Notes under the pieces: generated by a model
Database searches by the model: none
Told to the model about the DNA's origin: nothing
The model's input: the letters and a program-made list of their open reading frames with translations, nothing else
Position numbers and translations under genes: made by a program
From: an uncultured Prevotella sp.
Lineage (GTDB): Bacteria > Bacteroidota > Bacteroidia > Bacteroidales > Bacteroidaceae
DNA length: 48,696 nt
Reading direction: 5' to 3'
Assembly: GCA_900320905.1 (NCBI GenBank)
Contig: ONTZ01000021.1
Location: forward strand, 1-48,696
In this document: positions 1 through 9,800 of the stretch, one piece after another
Position numbering within the stretch: position 1 is the first letter of the stretch
Layout of the letters: the number at the start of each line of letters is the position of its first letter

Positions 1-95
1 GGAGAGTTTTTCCAAACTCTGGCTTTAGTGTCATTCTGTGCATTGACCGTTATGCAAGTCAGCAAGACGAACAAAAAAGTAAATAGTCGTTTCAT
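1..95 (-). CDS. Secreted protein, N-terminal fragment
   Basis: An ATG at 95 opens a frame that runs off the left edge of the window after 31 codons. The visible residues begin MKRLFTFLFVLLTCITVNAQ, a typical Sec signal peptide with likely cleavage after NAQ, so the protein is exported. It starts 26 bases downstream of the dockerin-like gene on the same strand and is probably the fourth gene of the operon that begins near 2796. Nothing of the mature protein is visible beyond about a dozen residues, so no function can be given. Confidence 0.75.
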   Translation of the reverse strand, partial: MKRLFTFLFVLLTCITVNAQNDTKARVWKNS

Positions 96-121
96 AATCA
101 TATTGTTTTTAGTTTATATTG

Positions 122-679
122 TTATTCCTTTCCCATAATGATGTTCACAAGTGTCACAATATCGCTGGCATCAACCTTGCCGTCGCCATTGAGGTCACCC
201 CTGACAGACTCTTCACCATTTGTGAATCTCACATAGACAGAATGACTTTCCAAGGAGCATGTGACGGTAATCTTTGCCAGCAGATGACCCTTTGTAGTGA
301 TGTCGGAGGCATCAAACTGCACCTGATCCTCACCATTTGAAACATATTCCTTTTTCAGATAGTTCTTCACCCCGAACATCTCACAATTACCTCCCATACA
401 CCACTGGATTCTTGCAGCCTCAAAGGTCTGCTCTTCTATTTGAAGTTCTGCCTTCACATTCGCACTATTACCGTTGAGCAGTTTCAGCATCAGACCGTTC
501 TTAGGATTACTGGCAGGATTTGTCTCACACGACAGTACTCCCCAGGCATCTTCCTCTGCCACAATCGTCACAGTAGCACCGTCCGCGAGACTCTTACCCT
601 GATACTGAAACTCAAATGACTGGGCTTTGGTCAGCAAACCGATCATCAGCAGCAACGCCGCTATTGCCATTCTCTTCAT
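122..679 (-). CDS. Secreted protein with C-terminal dockerin-like repeat
   Basis: The 185-residue product starts with a signal peptide (MKRMAIAALLLMIGLLTKAQ). A central region of about 130 residues, probably beta-rich, matches no family I recognise. It contains two close cysteines (WCMGGNCEMF) plus one earlier and one later cysteine. The last 26 residues form one dockerin type I-like calcium loop, RGDLNGDGKVDASDIVTLVN, with the D-x-N-x-D-G-x-x-D-x-x-D ligand pattern of an EF-hand. Single loops of this kind end many secreted Bacteroidales proteins. They are not proof of a cellulosome, because a true dockerin has two loops. The gene lies 8 bases after the TlpA-like gene and is probably co-transcribed with it, so a periplasmic or outer-surface location is likely. 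The start is the first Met, directly before the signal peptide. Confidence 0.8.
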   Translation of the reverse strand: MKRMAIAALLLMIGLLTKAQSFEFQYQGKSLADGATVTIVAEEDAWGVLSCETNPASNPKNGLMLKLLNGNSANVKAELQIEEQTFEAARIQWCMGGNCEMFGVKNYLKKEYVSNGEDQVQFDASDITTKGHLLAKITVTCSLESHSVYVRFTNGEESVRGDLNGDGKVDASDIVTLVNIIMGKE

Positions 680-687
680 AGCCTTCT

Positions 688-1200
688 TTATTTATTAACA
701 GCCCCGCTCACCTCTTCTATCAACTGCTCCTCCTCACCATCGGTATAACCCTGATGCCTTCCGATGATCTTTCCTTCACCGTCGATGACGACCACGTAAG
801 GTATCACCTGCACACCAAGAGCCCTTTTGAAATCCCCGTTGGGATCGAGCAGTATCTCGTAAGGCCATCCCAACTGGTCAACCATCGGCTTCACCTTCTG
901 TATCTGATGTGCCTGATCGATGGAGACTGCTATCAGTTTCACACCTGTTTCCTCCTGCCATTCGTCATAGACCTCACTGATGGCGGAGAGTTCACGATTA
1001 CAGGGCTTACACCATGTGGCAAAGAAGTCGATAATCATCGGTTTGCCATCATTCGACAGCGTGTCTGTCCTTATGGACTTACCGTTTATATCCTTAATCG
1101 TCACCGCTGGTATCTGTGCCATTCCCTTTCCTGAGAACACCAATAGCCATACCATCGTTACCAGACGGAACATTGTCTTTTGTTTCATTACTTTTCTCAT
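688..1200 (-). CDS. TlpA-family thiol-disulfide oxidoreductase
   Basis: The 170-residue product has an N-terminal hydrophobic export segment (about residues 10-28, ending GKGMAQ) followed by a thioredoxin fold. The redox motif WCKPC is at residues 63-67 in the context DFFATWCKPCNRE, and a cis-proline (VIPYVV) follows near residue 134. It is an AhpC/TSA-Redoxin type domain, as in TlpA and ResA, which keep exported cysteines reduced in the periplasm. The gene begins 3 bases after the stop of the kinase/RapZ-C fusion and is followed closely by a secreted protein that contains several cysteines, a plausible but unproven client. Met1, Met5 and Met10 are all possible starts. The nearby gene at 35995-36492 is a distant relative. 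Confidence 0.9.
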   Translation of the reverse strand: MRKVMKQKTMFRLVTMVWLLVFSGKGMAQIPAVTIKDINGKSIRTDTLSNDGKPMIIDFFATWCKPCNRELSAISEVYDEWQEETGVKLIAVSIDQAHQIQKVKPMVDQLGWPYEILLDPNGDFKRALGVQVIPYVVVIDGEGKIIGRHQGYTDGEEEQLIEEVSGAVNK

Positions 1201-1203
1201 CTG

Positions 1204-2796
1204 CTAATTAGATTGTTCTTTATTGTCAGACTTCGCTGTGAGGGTCTGGGTGATGTTTTGTTCGCGATGACAGATACGAACCTCAATGCCGAACTTCTCG
1301 TGGATATGCTCAGCGAGGTGCTGGGCAGAATAGACGCTGCGGTGCTGACCACCCGTACATCCGAAACAAAACATCAGTGAGGTGAAGCCGCGCTGGATAT
1401 ACCGACGTACATGGGCATCGGCCAGTTTATAGACACTGTCGAGGAAAGTCAGGATCTCACCGTCATCCTCCAAGAAACGGATCACCGGCTCGTCAAGACC
1501 AGTCAACTGCTTGTACGGTTCGTAGCGGCCTGGGTTGTGCGTGCTGCGGCAATCAAACACATAGCCGCCCCCGTTGCCGCTCTCATCCTCAGGGATGCCC
1601 TTAGTATAGGAGAAACTGAACACCCTGACCACCAGCGGGCCTTGTGCATCATACTTCGAGAAGGTAGCAGGACCGTCCTGCGGATGAGCCTTGTAGGGAT
1701 TGAGGTCGGTTGTCTTATAGCCATCGGCACGACTGGCCGTCGTCTCTATCTGCTGGAACTGCGGCAGTTCGGTGAGTTGGCGCAGGAGATCCATCAGATA
1801 GGGATAATGGAATGACGCTGTGCTGGCGAGCAGTTCCCGCAGGTTCTGGATGGCAGGCGGGATGCTCTCGATGAAGTGCTTTTTCTGCTCGAAGTAGCCC
1901 CTGAAGCCATATGCCCCCAACACCTGCAAGGTACGGAAGAGCACGAACAGCGAGAGACGGTTCACGAAATGACGGGCAGGTGGTACCTCGATATAATTCT
2001 TCAGCGAGTTATAATACTCATAGACCAGTTCGCGACGGAGTTTATGGGGATACCGCGCCGACGCCTGCCAGAGGAACGAGGCCAGATCATAGTAATACGG
2101 TCCCTTGCGGCCTCCCTGATAGTCAATGAACCATGGGTTGCCGTCATGGTCAATCATCACGTTACGAGCCTGGAAGTCACGGTAGAGGAAACTCTCCACG
2201 ACCGAAGACTGCAAATCCCCATCAATAAGATACTCGTCTGTGGTCAGGTCTTTCGCAAAAAGCCGGAAGTCAGCCTCTAATTTCAACTCATGGAAATCAA
2301 TCTCTGTGGCTTTCAGGAAACAATACTTGAAGTAGTTCAGGTCGAAGAGCACGCTGTCCACGTCAAACTCCGCCTGCGGATAACAATTGGAGAAGTCCAG
2401 GTCTCTTGCTCCCTGAATCTGGAAGTTCGGCAGTTCACGGATAGTACGCTTCAACAACTCCTGTTCTTTCAGCGTATATCTGCCACCAGCCTCCCGACCG
2501 CCTCGGATGGCATCAAAAAGCGATGTGGAACCGAGGTCTGTCTGCAAATAACGCAACTGATCGTTGGTGGCAGCAAGGATCTTGGGCACCGGCAACTTCA
2601 GTTTGCTGAAATGCTCTGTCAGGTAGATAAAGGCATGATCCTCATCCCGGCTGGTGCCGATGACGCCAATCACGCTCCTGCCCTCATGGTCTGTCAGACG
2701 GACATAGGAACGGTTGCTGCCCGCCCCCGGCAACTGCTGGACATTGGCAGGCTCTTCGCCACGCCACTGCTGATAGAGTTCTAATAACTTCTTCAT
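1204..2796 (-). CDS. APH-like sugar kinase fused to RapZ C-terminal domain
   Basis: The 530-residue product has two domains. Residues about 1-330 are an aminoglycoside/choline kinase-like phosphotransferase: a nucleotide loop near GAGSNRSYVRL (24-34), a catalytic loop YRDFQARN (205-212) and a metal-binding IDYQGG (224-229). Relatives of this kinase type include AmgK, the cell-wall amino-sugar kinase. Residues about 385-515 match the C-terminal domain of RapZ, with its signature GCTGGQHRSV at 479-488, but the RapZ N-terminal P-loop ATPase is absent. In E. coli this C-terminal domain senses glucosamine-6-phosphate and binds GlmZ RNA. A role in amino-sugar or muropeptide salvage is therefore inferred. 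The start at 2796 is preferred over an upstream in-frame ATG at 2832 because a promoter ends 5 bases before it and the residues between are not conserved-looking. It is the first gene of a probable four-gene operon. Confidence 0.85.
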   Translation of the reverse strand: MKKLLELYQQWRGEEPANVQQLPGAGSNRSYVRLTDHEGRSVIGVIGTSRDEDHAFIYLTEHFSKLKLPVPKILAATNDQLRYLQTDLGSTSLFDAIRGGREAGGRYTLKEQELLKRTIRELPNFQIQGARDLDFSNCYPQAEFDVDSVLFDLNYFKYCFLKATEIDFHELKLEADFRLFAKDLTTDEYLIDGDLQSSVVESFLYRDFQARNVMIDHDGNPWFIDYQGGRKGPYYYDLASFLWQASARYPHKLRRELVYEYYNSLKNYIEVPPARHFVNRLSLFVLFRTLQVLGAYGFRGYFEQKKHFIESIPPAIQNLRELLASTASFHYPYLMDLLRQLTELPQFQQIETTASRADGYKTTDLNPYKAHPQDGPATFSKYDAQGPLVVRVFSFSYTKGIPEDESGNGGGYVFDCRSTHNPGRYEPYKQLTGLDEPVIRFLEDDGEILTFLDSVYKLADAHVRRYIQRGFTSLMFCFGCTGGQHRSVYSAQHLAEHIHEKFGIEVRICHREQNITQTLTAKSDNKEQSN

Positions 2797-2801
2797 GGGT
2801 G

Positions 2802-2833
2802 CAAAGATACAACATTTTTGTGAAACGTCCAAA
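2802..2833 (-). promoter_or_regulatory. Promoter of the kinase/RapZ-C operon, leaderless type
   Basis: On the minus strand a -7 box TATCTTTG (2802-2809) is preceded, after 20 bases, by TTTG (2830-2833), matching the Bacteroidetes housekeeping promoter TTTG-N19/21-TAnnTTTG. The box ends 5 bases before the ATG at 2796, so the predicted transcript starts at or next to the start codon. The groL terminator lies immediately upstream. Confidence 0.7.
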
Positions 2834-2845
2834 CATATCGGGCAT

Positions 2846-2875
2846 AAAAAAACCGGCTGCCTTGCGACAGCCGGT
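2846..2875 (-). terminator. Intrinsic terminator of groSL
   Basis: Reading the minus strand, an 8-bp perfect stem (ACCGGCTG with CAGCCGGT, 2852-2859 and 2868-2875, loop of 8) is followed by seven T residues. It lies 18 bases after the groL stop codon and just upstream of the next promoter. Confidence 0.9.
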
Positions 2876-2893
2876 ATAAATGGGGTTACTTGA

Positions 2894-4558
<1,665 letters not shown>

Positions 4559-4574
4559 TTACACTAGTTTGTGA

Positions 4575-4847
4575 CTACTTCTCGATGACTGCCAAGACAT
4601 CGCTCTGGCGCATCATCAGATACTTGGTGCCTTCGAACTCCAGTTCAGTGCCGGAATACTTGCCATAGAGCACTTCGTCGCCCTCTTTCAGAATCATTTC
4701 CTCGTCTTTGGTTCCTTTACCCGTAGCCACGATCTTGCCGTGGAGGGGTTTTTCCTTGGCGGTGTCAGGAATGATAATACCACCGATTTTCTCTTCTGCA
4801 GGTGCCGGCAATACCAGCACGCGGTCTGCTAATGGTTTGATGTTCAT
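4575..4847 (-). CDS. groS: Co-chaperonin GroES (10 kDa subunit)
   Basis: The 90-residue product is full length. It begins [20 protein letters not shown], contains the mobile-loop region [17 protein letters not shown] that contacts GroEL, and ends with [14 protein letters not shown]. It caps the GroEL ring. It is the first gene of groSL. The 150-base stretch upstream is A/T-rich and holds the 15-mer TATATAAATAAGGTA about 45 bases before the start, and an 8-bp inverted repeat further up. I found no convincing TAnnTTTG box, so the promoter and any heat-shock control remain unidentified. Confidence 0.98.
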   Translation of the reverse strand: MNIKPLADRVLVLPAPAEEKIGGIIIPDTAKEKPLHGKIVATGKGTKDEEMILKEGDEVLYGKYSGTELEFEGTKYLMMRQSDVLAVIEK

Positions 4848-4909
4848 AATACTTCTTTTTATTTTAAACTTTAAACTCTAAATTCTCCTATACCTTATTT
4901 ATATATATA

Positions 4910-4937
4910 GGCGAGACTGTATCTCTACCGTCTCGCC
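4910..4937 (-). terminator. Inverted repeat downstream of hipA, possible terminator
   Basis: Arms GGCGAGAC (4910-4917) and GTCTCGCC (4930-4937) pair perfectly around a 12-base loop. Read on the minus strand, the hairpin is 63 bases after the hipA stop and is followed by an alternating TA run rather than a T-tract, so termination would be weak. It could instead be a control element in the groS leader region. Confidence 0.45.
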
Positions 4938-4999
4938 TTTCACTCTGCCAAAACCATGCCAATCCTTGCCGGTGTGACAACTTGTCAGTGTCTCATCAT

Positions 5000-6487
5000 C
5001 TACGGCTTTTCCATATCAATAGAATAATACTTTGGTGCAATACTCATGGCCATGATTTTCCGCTGTTCAGGATCAGCATGCTCACATTGTAGTGCGTCAT
5101 CAGGATTCAGTGCCCTATCATGCCACCATCCGTTAACCTTGATACTTATGAGCCACCCTCGGGTGCCACGTAAAAACTTAGCATCTTCTATTGTGGAGGC
5201 GGATGGAATTGTGCTTGATGGGGTTTCAAAAACGGGATTTTTATACAAAACACGACAAACCATATCTATCATCTTTTGATCTATCCCATACCGTACTGCA
5301 TATTTAGGGAAGCATCCCACGACTTCTTTCACTTTATCAATGACTTCCCTTGCATGCTTGATGTCATTTCGCTCAGCACATCTCAAAAGGGCATCTCGAC
5401 CTATGGACGCAGCCTGGCCCCCAATAGTCAACTGATGATGTAGCATCGGGATTCCCACAAAAGGGTCCACCACAAAATTCAAATCATAGGCAGGAGCCAA
5501 TTGCCACCTTCCATTACGACGAAGCATATACGAGAAATTTTTGGAATGATCGTCACAATTACATGCCACCACGTTGAACACCAAACGAACATACTGCTGC
5601 ATCTGTTCTTCCGCTGTCAAATCCAAACAGCGCCCGATATAAAACAAATCATCGTAGTCTGTCGTTCCTGTGTACATAGAGAAAGCCGTCTGTGTATGGA
5701 TCTTCTCATTACCGTTTCTATCAAAACGCTGTGTCAGAAAATGCTGTTTGCCATCGACTTCAATCAATCGAGACGGCATCATCTGTATTCCCGCATCATT
5801 CGCCATATCGAAATAAGCCATCTCCATCAGCGTTCGTGGGAGTCCTCCGTTCTCATCATTATTAAACTTCAGGATATACTGATCGTAGGAGTCAGGCAGT
5901 TCTGTCTGTCCAGAGCGTATTTCTCCAGATTCCCTATCAATAGCAACCACGGCCTTTGCCTGCTGTCCTCCTGCGGAAGTACCCACCATATAGAGCGCAT
6001 CCAGACTGATGTTCTGATCAGGAGTGATAGCATAACTACCACGCATTCTGAGGATTTCTTCCGCTTGCCTGTAAAGAGCAGACAATTCTATGTCAAGATG
6101 CGCATCGATGTCATACGCAGGCATAAATTCCAAAGCGCCCATCGCTCTCTTTCCCATATAGGCGAGACGATCCACTGGAGTGATATCATGAAGGGATAAT
6201 CCTTGCTGAGCGCACCATGCAGTAAACACCTCATTCCCCCATCGGTCTGGCAGGGAATCACAGATAAAGGCGGGCAGACCTTGATACATACGATCTTTTA
6301 TCCCGTCAACAGGCAGGCGTCTACTCACTGCCAAGGATGATATAGGACACTCGATTGGCGACAGGTCGATACCTGCCTCCACGAAAGCAGTATCGAATTG
6401 GAACACAGCAACCCTGCGTCGCTCATCCCAGTAAAGTTTGCCAACTTCATTCCCCCACAGGCATACGCTAACCAGGTTGTTTTTCAT
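5000..6487 (-). CDS. hipA: HipA-family serine/threonine kinase toxin
   Basis: The 495-residue product has the full HipA layout: an N-terminal subdomain (about 1-110, ending LAYMGKRAMGALEF) and a kinase C-terminal domain. Visible motifs are the glycine-rich loop GTSAGGQQAK (169-178), the nucleotide-binding lysine in YILKFNN (about 207), the catalytic stretch CDDHSKNFSYM (311-321, Asp and Asn) and the metal-binding APAYD (331-335). E. coli HipA phosphorylates glutamyl-tRNA synthetase and causes persistence. The target here is unknown. The gene overlaps hipB by 20 bases, so translation is probably coupled. No catalytic residue is missing, so it appears active. A long antisense frame inside it is not a gene. 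Confidence 0.92.
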   Translation of the reverse strand: MKNNLVSVCLWGNEVGKLYWDERRRVAVFQFDTAFVEAGIDLSPIECPISSLAVSRRLPVDGIKDRMYQGLPAFICDSLPDRWGNEVFTAWCAQQGLSLHDITPVDRLAYMGKRAMGALEFMPAYDIDAHLDIELSALYRQAEEILRMRGSYAITPDQNISLDALYMVGTSAGGQQAKAVVAIDRESGEIRSGQTELPDSYDQYILKFNNDENGGLPRTLMEMAYFDMANDAGIQMMPSRLIEVDGKQHFLTQRFDRNGNEKIHTQTAFSMYTGTTDYDDLFYIGRCLDLTAEEQMQQYVRLVFNVVACNCDDHSKNFSYMLRRNGRWQLAPAYDLNFVVDPFVGIPMLHHQLTIGGQAASIGRDALLRCAERNDIKHAREVIDKVKEVVGCFPKYAVRYGIDQKMIDMVCRVLYKNPVFETPSSTIPSASTIEDAKFLRGTRGWLISIKVNGWWHDRALNPDDALQCEHADPEQRKIMAMSIAPKYYSIDMEKP

Positions 6488-6794
6488 TTCTCACACGTTT
6501 TCTTTCCTTTTTTTGTTGTTTTTCCAACTCATACGGTGACATTGGTAATTCAGGCAGAAGTGCATCCACATTTTCCAGCATACCGATGGCACGCATCAGT
6601 GCCACCATATTAGCCATTGCGATATTAGATGACCGCCCGTTTTCAAACTGGCTGAGTGTAAACACACTGACACCTGCTTTTTTAGCGACATCCACCTGTT
6701 TTAACTGCATGGTTATTCGATATTGCCTGAACCGTTGCCCAAGTAGTTTTACCACGTCAGAATTCGACCGTCCATATATTCCATTTCCTAACAT
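6468..6794 (-). CDS. hipB: HipB-type antitoxin, HTH transcriptional regulator
   Basis: The 108-residue product contains an XRE-type helix-turn-helix at about residues 18-75 (LGQRFRQYRITMQLKQVDVAKKAGVS...TLSQFENGRS). The basic C-terminal tail (KKERKRVRNEK) could bind DNA or the toxin. It neutralises HipA and represses the shared promoter in characterised systems. The ATG at 6794 sits only 4 bases after the -7 box, so the mRNA is probably leaderless. The 3' end overlaps hipA. The operator described at 6799-6848 fits autoregulation. Confidence 0.9.
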   Translation of the reverse strand: MLGNGIYGRSNSDVVKLLGQRFRQYRITMQLKQVDVAKKAGVSVFTLSQFENGRSSNIAMANMVALMRAIGMLENVDALLPELPMSPYELEKQQKKERKRVRNEKQPG

Positions 6795-6798
6795 GCCA

Positions 6799-6848
6799 CA
6801 AATTTAGACAAAACAAAAGTTATCACCAAATAATAGCGATAACTTTTG
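6799..6848 (-). promoter_or_regulatory. hipBA promoter and operator
   Basis: On the minus strand: -7 box TAAATTTG (6799-6806), 20-base spacer, -33 TTTG (6827-6830). A perfect 11-bp inverted repeat, CAAAAGTTATC (6814-6824) and GATAACTTTTG (6838-6848), encloses the -33 box in its 13-base centre. A dimer bound here would block RNA polymerase, as expected for HipB autorepression. The binding protein is inferred. Confidence 0.8.
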
Positions 6849-6879
6849 AAATATCTAAAGGAATATTAAGTTTTTTTGT

Positions 6880-9800
6880 CTATCTTACCACAATCTTGAC
6901 GGTCTTTCTGGATGCAGCAGTCTGAATCTCCACGATGTAGATGCCGCCGATGGCCAGATTCATTTTTGTCTCCAAACCGCAATCACGCAGATTTGCCACA
7001 GCGACGCCATTGGCATTCAGCACACGCACCGACTTCAGTTCCGAGGCTGAGCGCACCATCAGTTCGCGGTCTCTGACACTCACCACGACACCCTCTTCTG
7101 CCAGTGTCTCCCGGATAGCCGTGATGTTCTTGTCGGTTGTCAGGAAGTAACGTCCGTAGTCGTTAGGCTGCACGGCAAAGATCTTCTCCATGCCGACCTC
7201 CGTCACGCTGCCTGTCACGGCATCTAAGACATACAACTGTCCGTCCGCCATCCACGATCCGCCATCCACTGTCAACTGTACCATTTCGCTGGACGATCCA
7301 CAAGCCACGCCGAAGGGTACCATATCCAAGGCCGATCGTCTGTCGATGCTCACCGCCTTCTCTCCAGCCACCGTAAACACCATCGGCACGCCATCGAGGT
7401 TCGAGTCGAACAGCGTCGTCACATCCTCCCCGTTCACATAGCCTGCCGAAGCCTCATCACTCAAGTTCACACTGGCCGACGAAGCACCGCTGCCATTCGA
7501 AGCCTTCAGGGTGAATCTGTTCAAAGCACGAGCACCGCTACCACCATCATCATACTTAGTACCAACCTCAAAATTACCATCAGTCATCATATCCGTATTG
7601 AATACGATGTTTTCTGGAACAGATGAGATGGCACACTTCAAGAAGAATGCCTGCGTTGGTTTGATAATATGCTTTGAAGTAGCATCTGGCGTTTCTGTAG
7701 CATCCACTGTGGTCAGTATATTTGCCTCATAGGTATAGTAACTCTTTTCAAATGCGGGATTGGATTCAAAGAACTTACCCATGTCGATGGCTGCTACCAA
7801 CGGATTACCAACTAAATAATAATTGAATACACCATCCGTCTGCGATTGCATATTACTAAGCGCCAATTCCATCTGCTTGACTGTAGCATTATTAGAACTA
7901 CTGAAGTCATACAGCAACTGTGCGTAATCAGCGGTAGGTTTACTGACAGTCTGCGTTAGTTTACCTGCTGCGGGCGACGTGTTATCCCATTGATAGTAGT
8001 CATAACTTTCATCCTGTTTCGGTAAACGGATCAATGCAGAAATATCATCTGCGCCATCTTTCTGATCCTTCTTATGAGCACGGACAGAAAAGCCATTCAT
8101 AAAAGTATAAGGTACCTGTACGTCATTATAAACATGACTCCATTCCGCCATCGAAGCCGTGACGCCCGCATAACCAAGTTGCGCTGCATAACTCCCAGCC
8201 CTCATGTCGTTTGTTTTGGTATAGACCTTGGAATCAAGCCCCCATGACCGCTGGTAGATAGGATATTTCGTACGGCTATAGCCGAGGTCAGTATCAAAAT
8301 TGATATCCTTGAAAGCCTCCGTCTCCTGACGTCCGTTCTTCGATGCGCTTGCAGAATAAGGCACATACATATCACCGGCATAGGTTGCCTTCAGTGGCGA
8401 CGAGGCGAGATACCATTTGTTGGCTACCAGTTCTTTCTCCACCCATGCCTTTTCATAGTGCAGACGCTCCTGATGGATCAGCTCTGCTCCTGGCTTAAAG
8501 TAGATCTCCTTACAGGTGTTACCCATATACTTCTCTACATCGAACACCTTCACAGCATCTTTCGGTTTCTTGGAACCAGTTCGGTCCCATGATGTACGCC
8601 CTGACGTGCGGTGGTTATGCCCCTTACAGCCTTCACCTTCAGCATCCGTTCCGTAGCGCACCATCATGTCGTACTTGATATTGCCGCCGGCATCTGTCGA
8701 ATAACTACTATATTCATTACCAGGATTCTTCGGACTCGTATTGGTCGTCATCGTGTTATTCGCATAGATCAGATAACCACCGGTCTGAGCACTGCCAGTT
8801 GGTTCCTTCTGCTCCAGATTATTCAAGTCGGGCACATGGTTTCCACCAGGGATAGTGACGTAAGTGAACTTCATCGGCACGAAGCCCGGATGATCGATGA
8901 GTCGGGAATCAATCTGCCCGTTGTTCAGGTAATCATCCTTATAGAGTTCTGTCTTCTCCGAGCGCAACCAGTTCTCATCATGGCACCAGTTGGCGTTATA
9001 GTAGTCCCCGGCAATCTGATGCGACTCCCAGGTAACGTACTTCGGCACCACCTTCAGGATAAAGAACAGATCCTGTCGACACAGTTTCCTCGTTCCTGAA
9101 ACAGATGACCTATGAGTCGCATCATAATACTGACCTGCTATTTCATAGTAGTAACCCTCATGGAATTGGTAGGCATTGGTGTTGTCATCTTTAAATGCCT
9201 TCAGGTCAAGGGGTATAAACATACGGTTATTCGTCACATTGATGGTCCCGTCGCCTTCCGAACCGTCGGGATTGACGACATTTGCAAACACCACTTTTTC
9301 CGTCAGGTTATGATCAGTGTCAATGGGGAATGTCGGGTCGTTGGTGGCGATAATCAGCAACTGGTTGTCATCAAACTCCACGGAACCGATAGCTTCCTTG
9401 TCTTTGTCATAATAGTCACTCAGGGGAATATGCAATTTATAGTCATTGTTGACCATCTTATCCAACTGCTCCATACCCACTCGTACCACCTGCTCCGTAT
9501 AGTCCTCAGGATACTCCACGTCATCGAAGCCAATCTTCAGCATGGGCAGGTTGGCCTTGTTGTCCCAAATGAACTTAAACTCCATGGCGTTACATACATC
9601 CCGATAGATGCCAGTTCCGATTTCCAGTTTTTCCTCTATCGGCTCTGCCACGAAATAGAACTCTTTTTCTGGGAGAGAAGTTGTTACATCTACATTCAGT
9701 GTAAACTGATCAGAATGATCCAGCGACAACTGGCCGTTTGTCACATACGTTCTGATTACTTGCGCTGCATCATCTGGCAGAGTGGAAGCAGTATAGGAAT

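Noticed and set aside
1411-1815. Plus-strand frames inside the kinase/RapZ-C gene
   Set aside because: Shadows of a strongly supported minus-strand coding region.
4848-4999. CIRCE/HrcA operator before groS
   Set aside because: No TTAGCACTC-N9-GAGTGCTAA pattern; the inverted repeat present has a different sequence and position.
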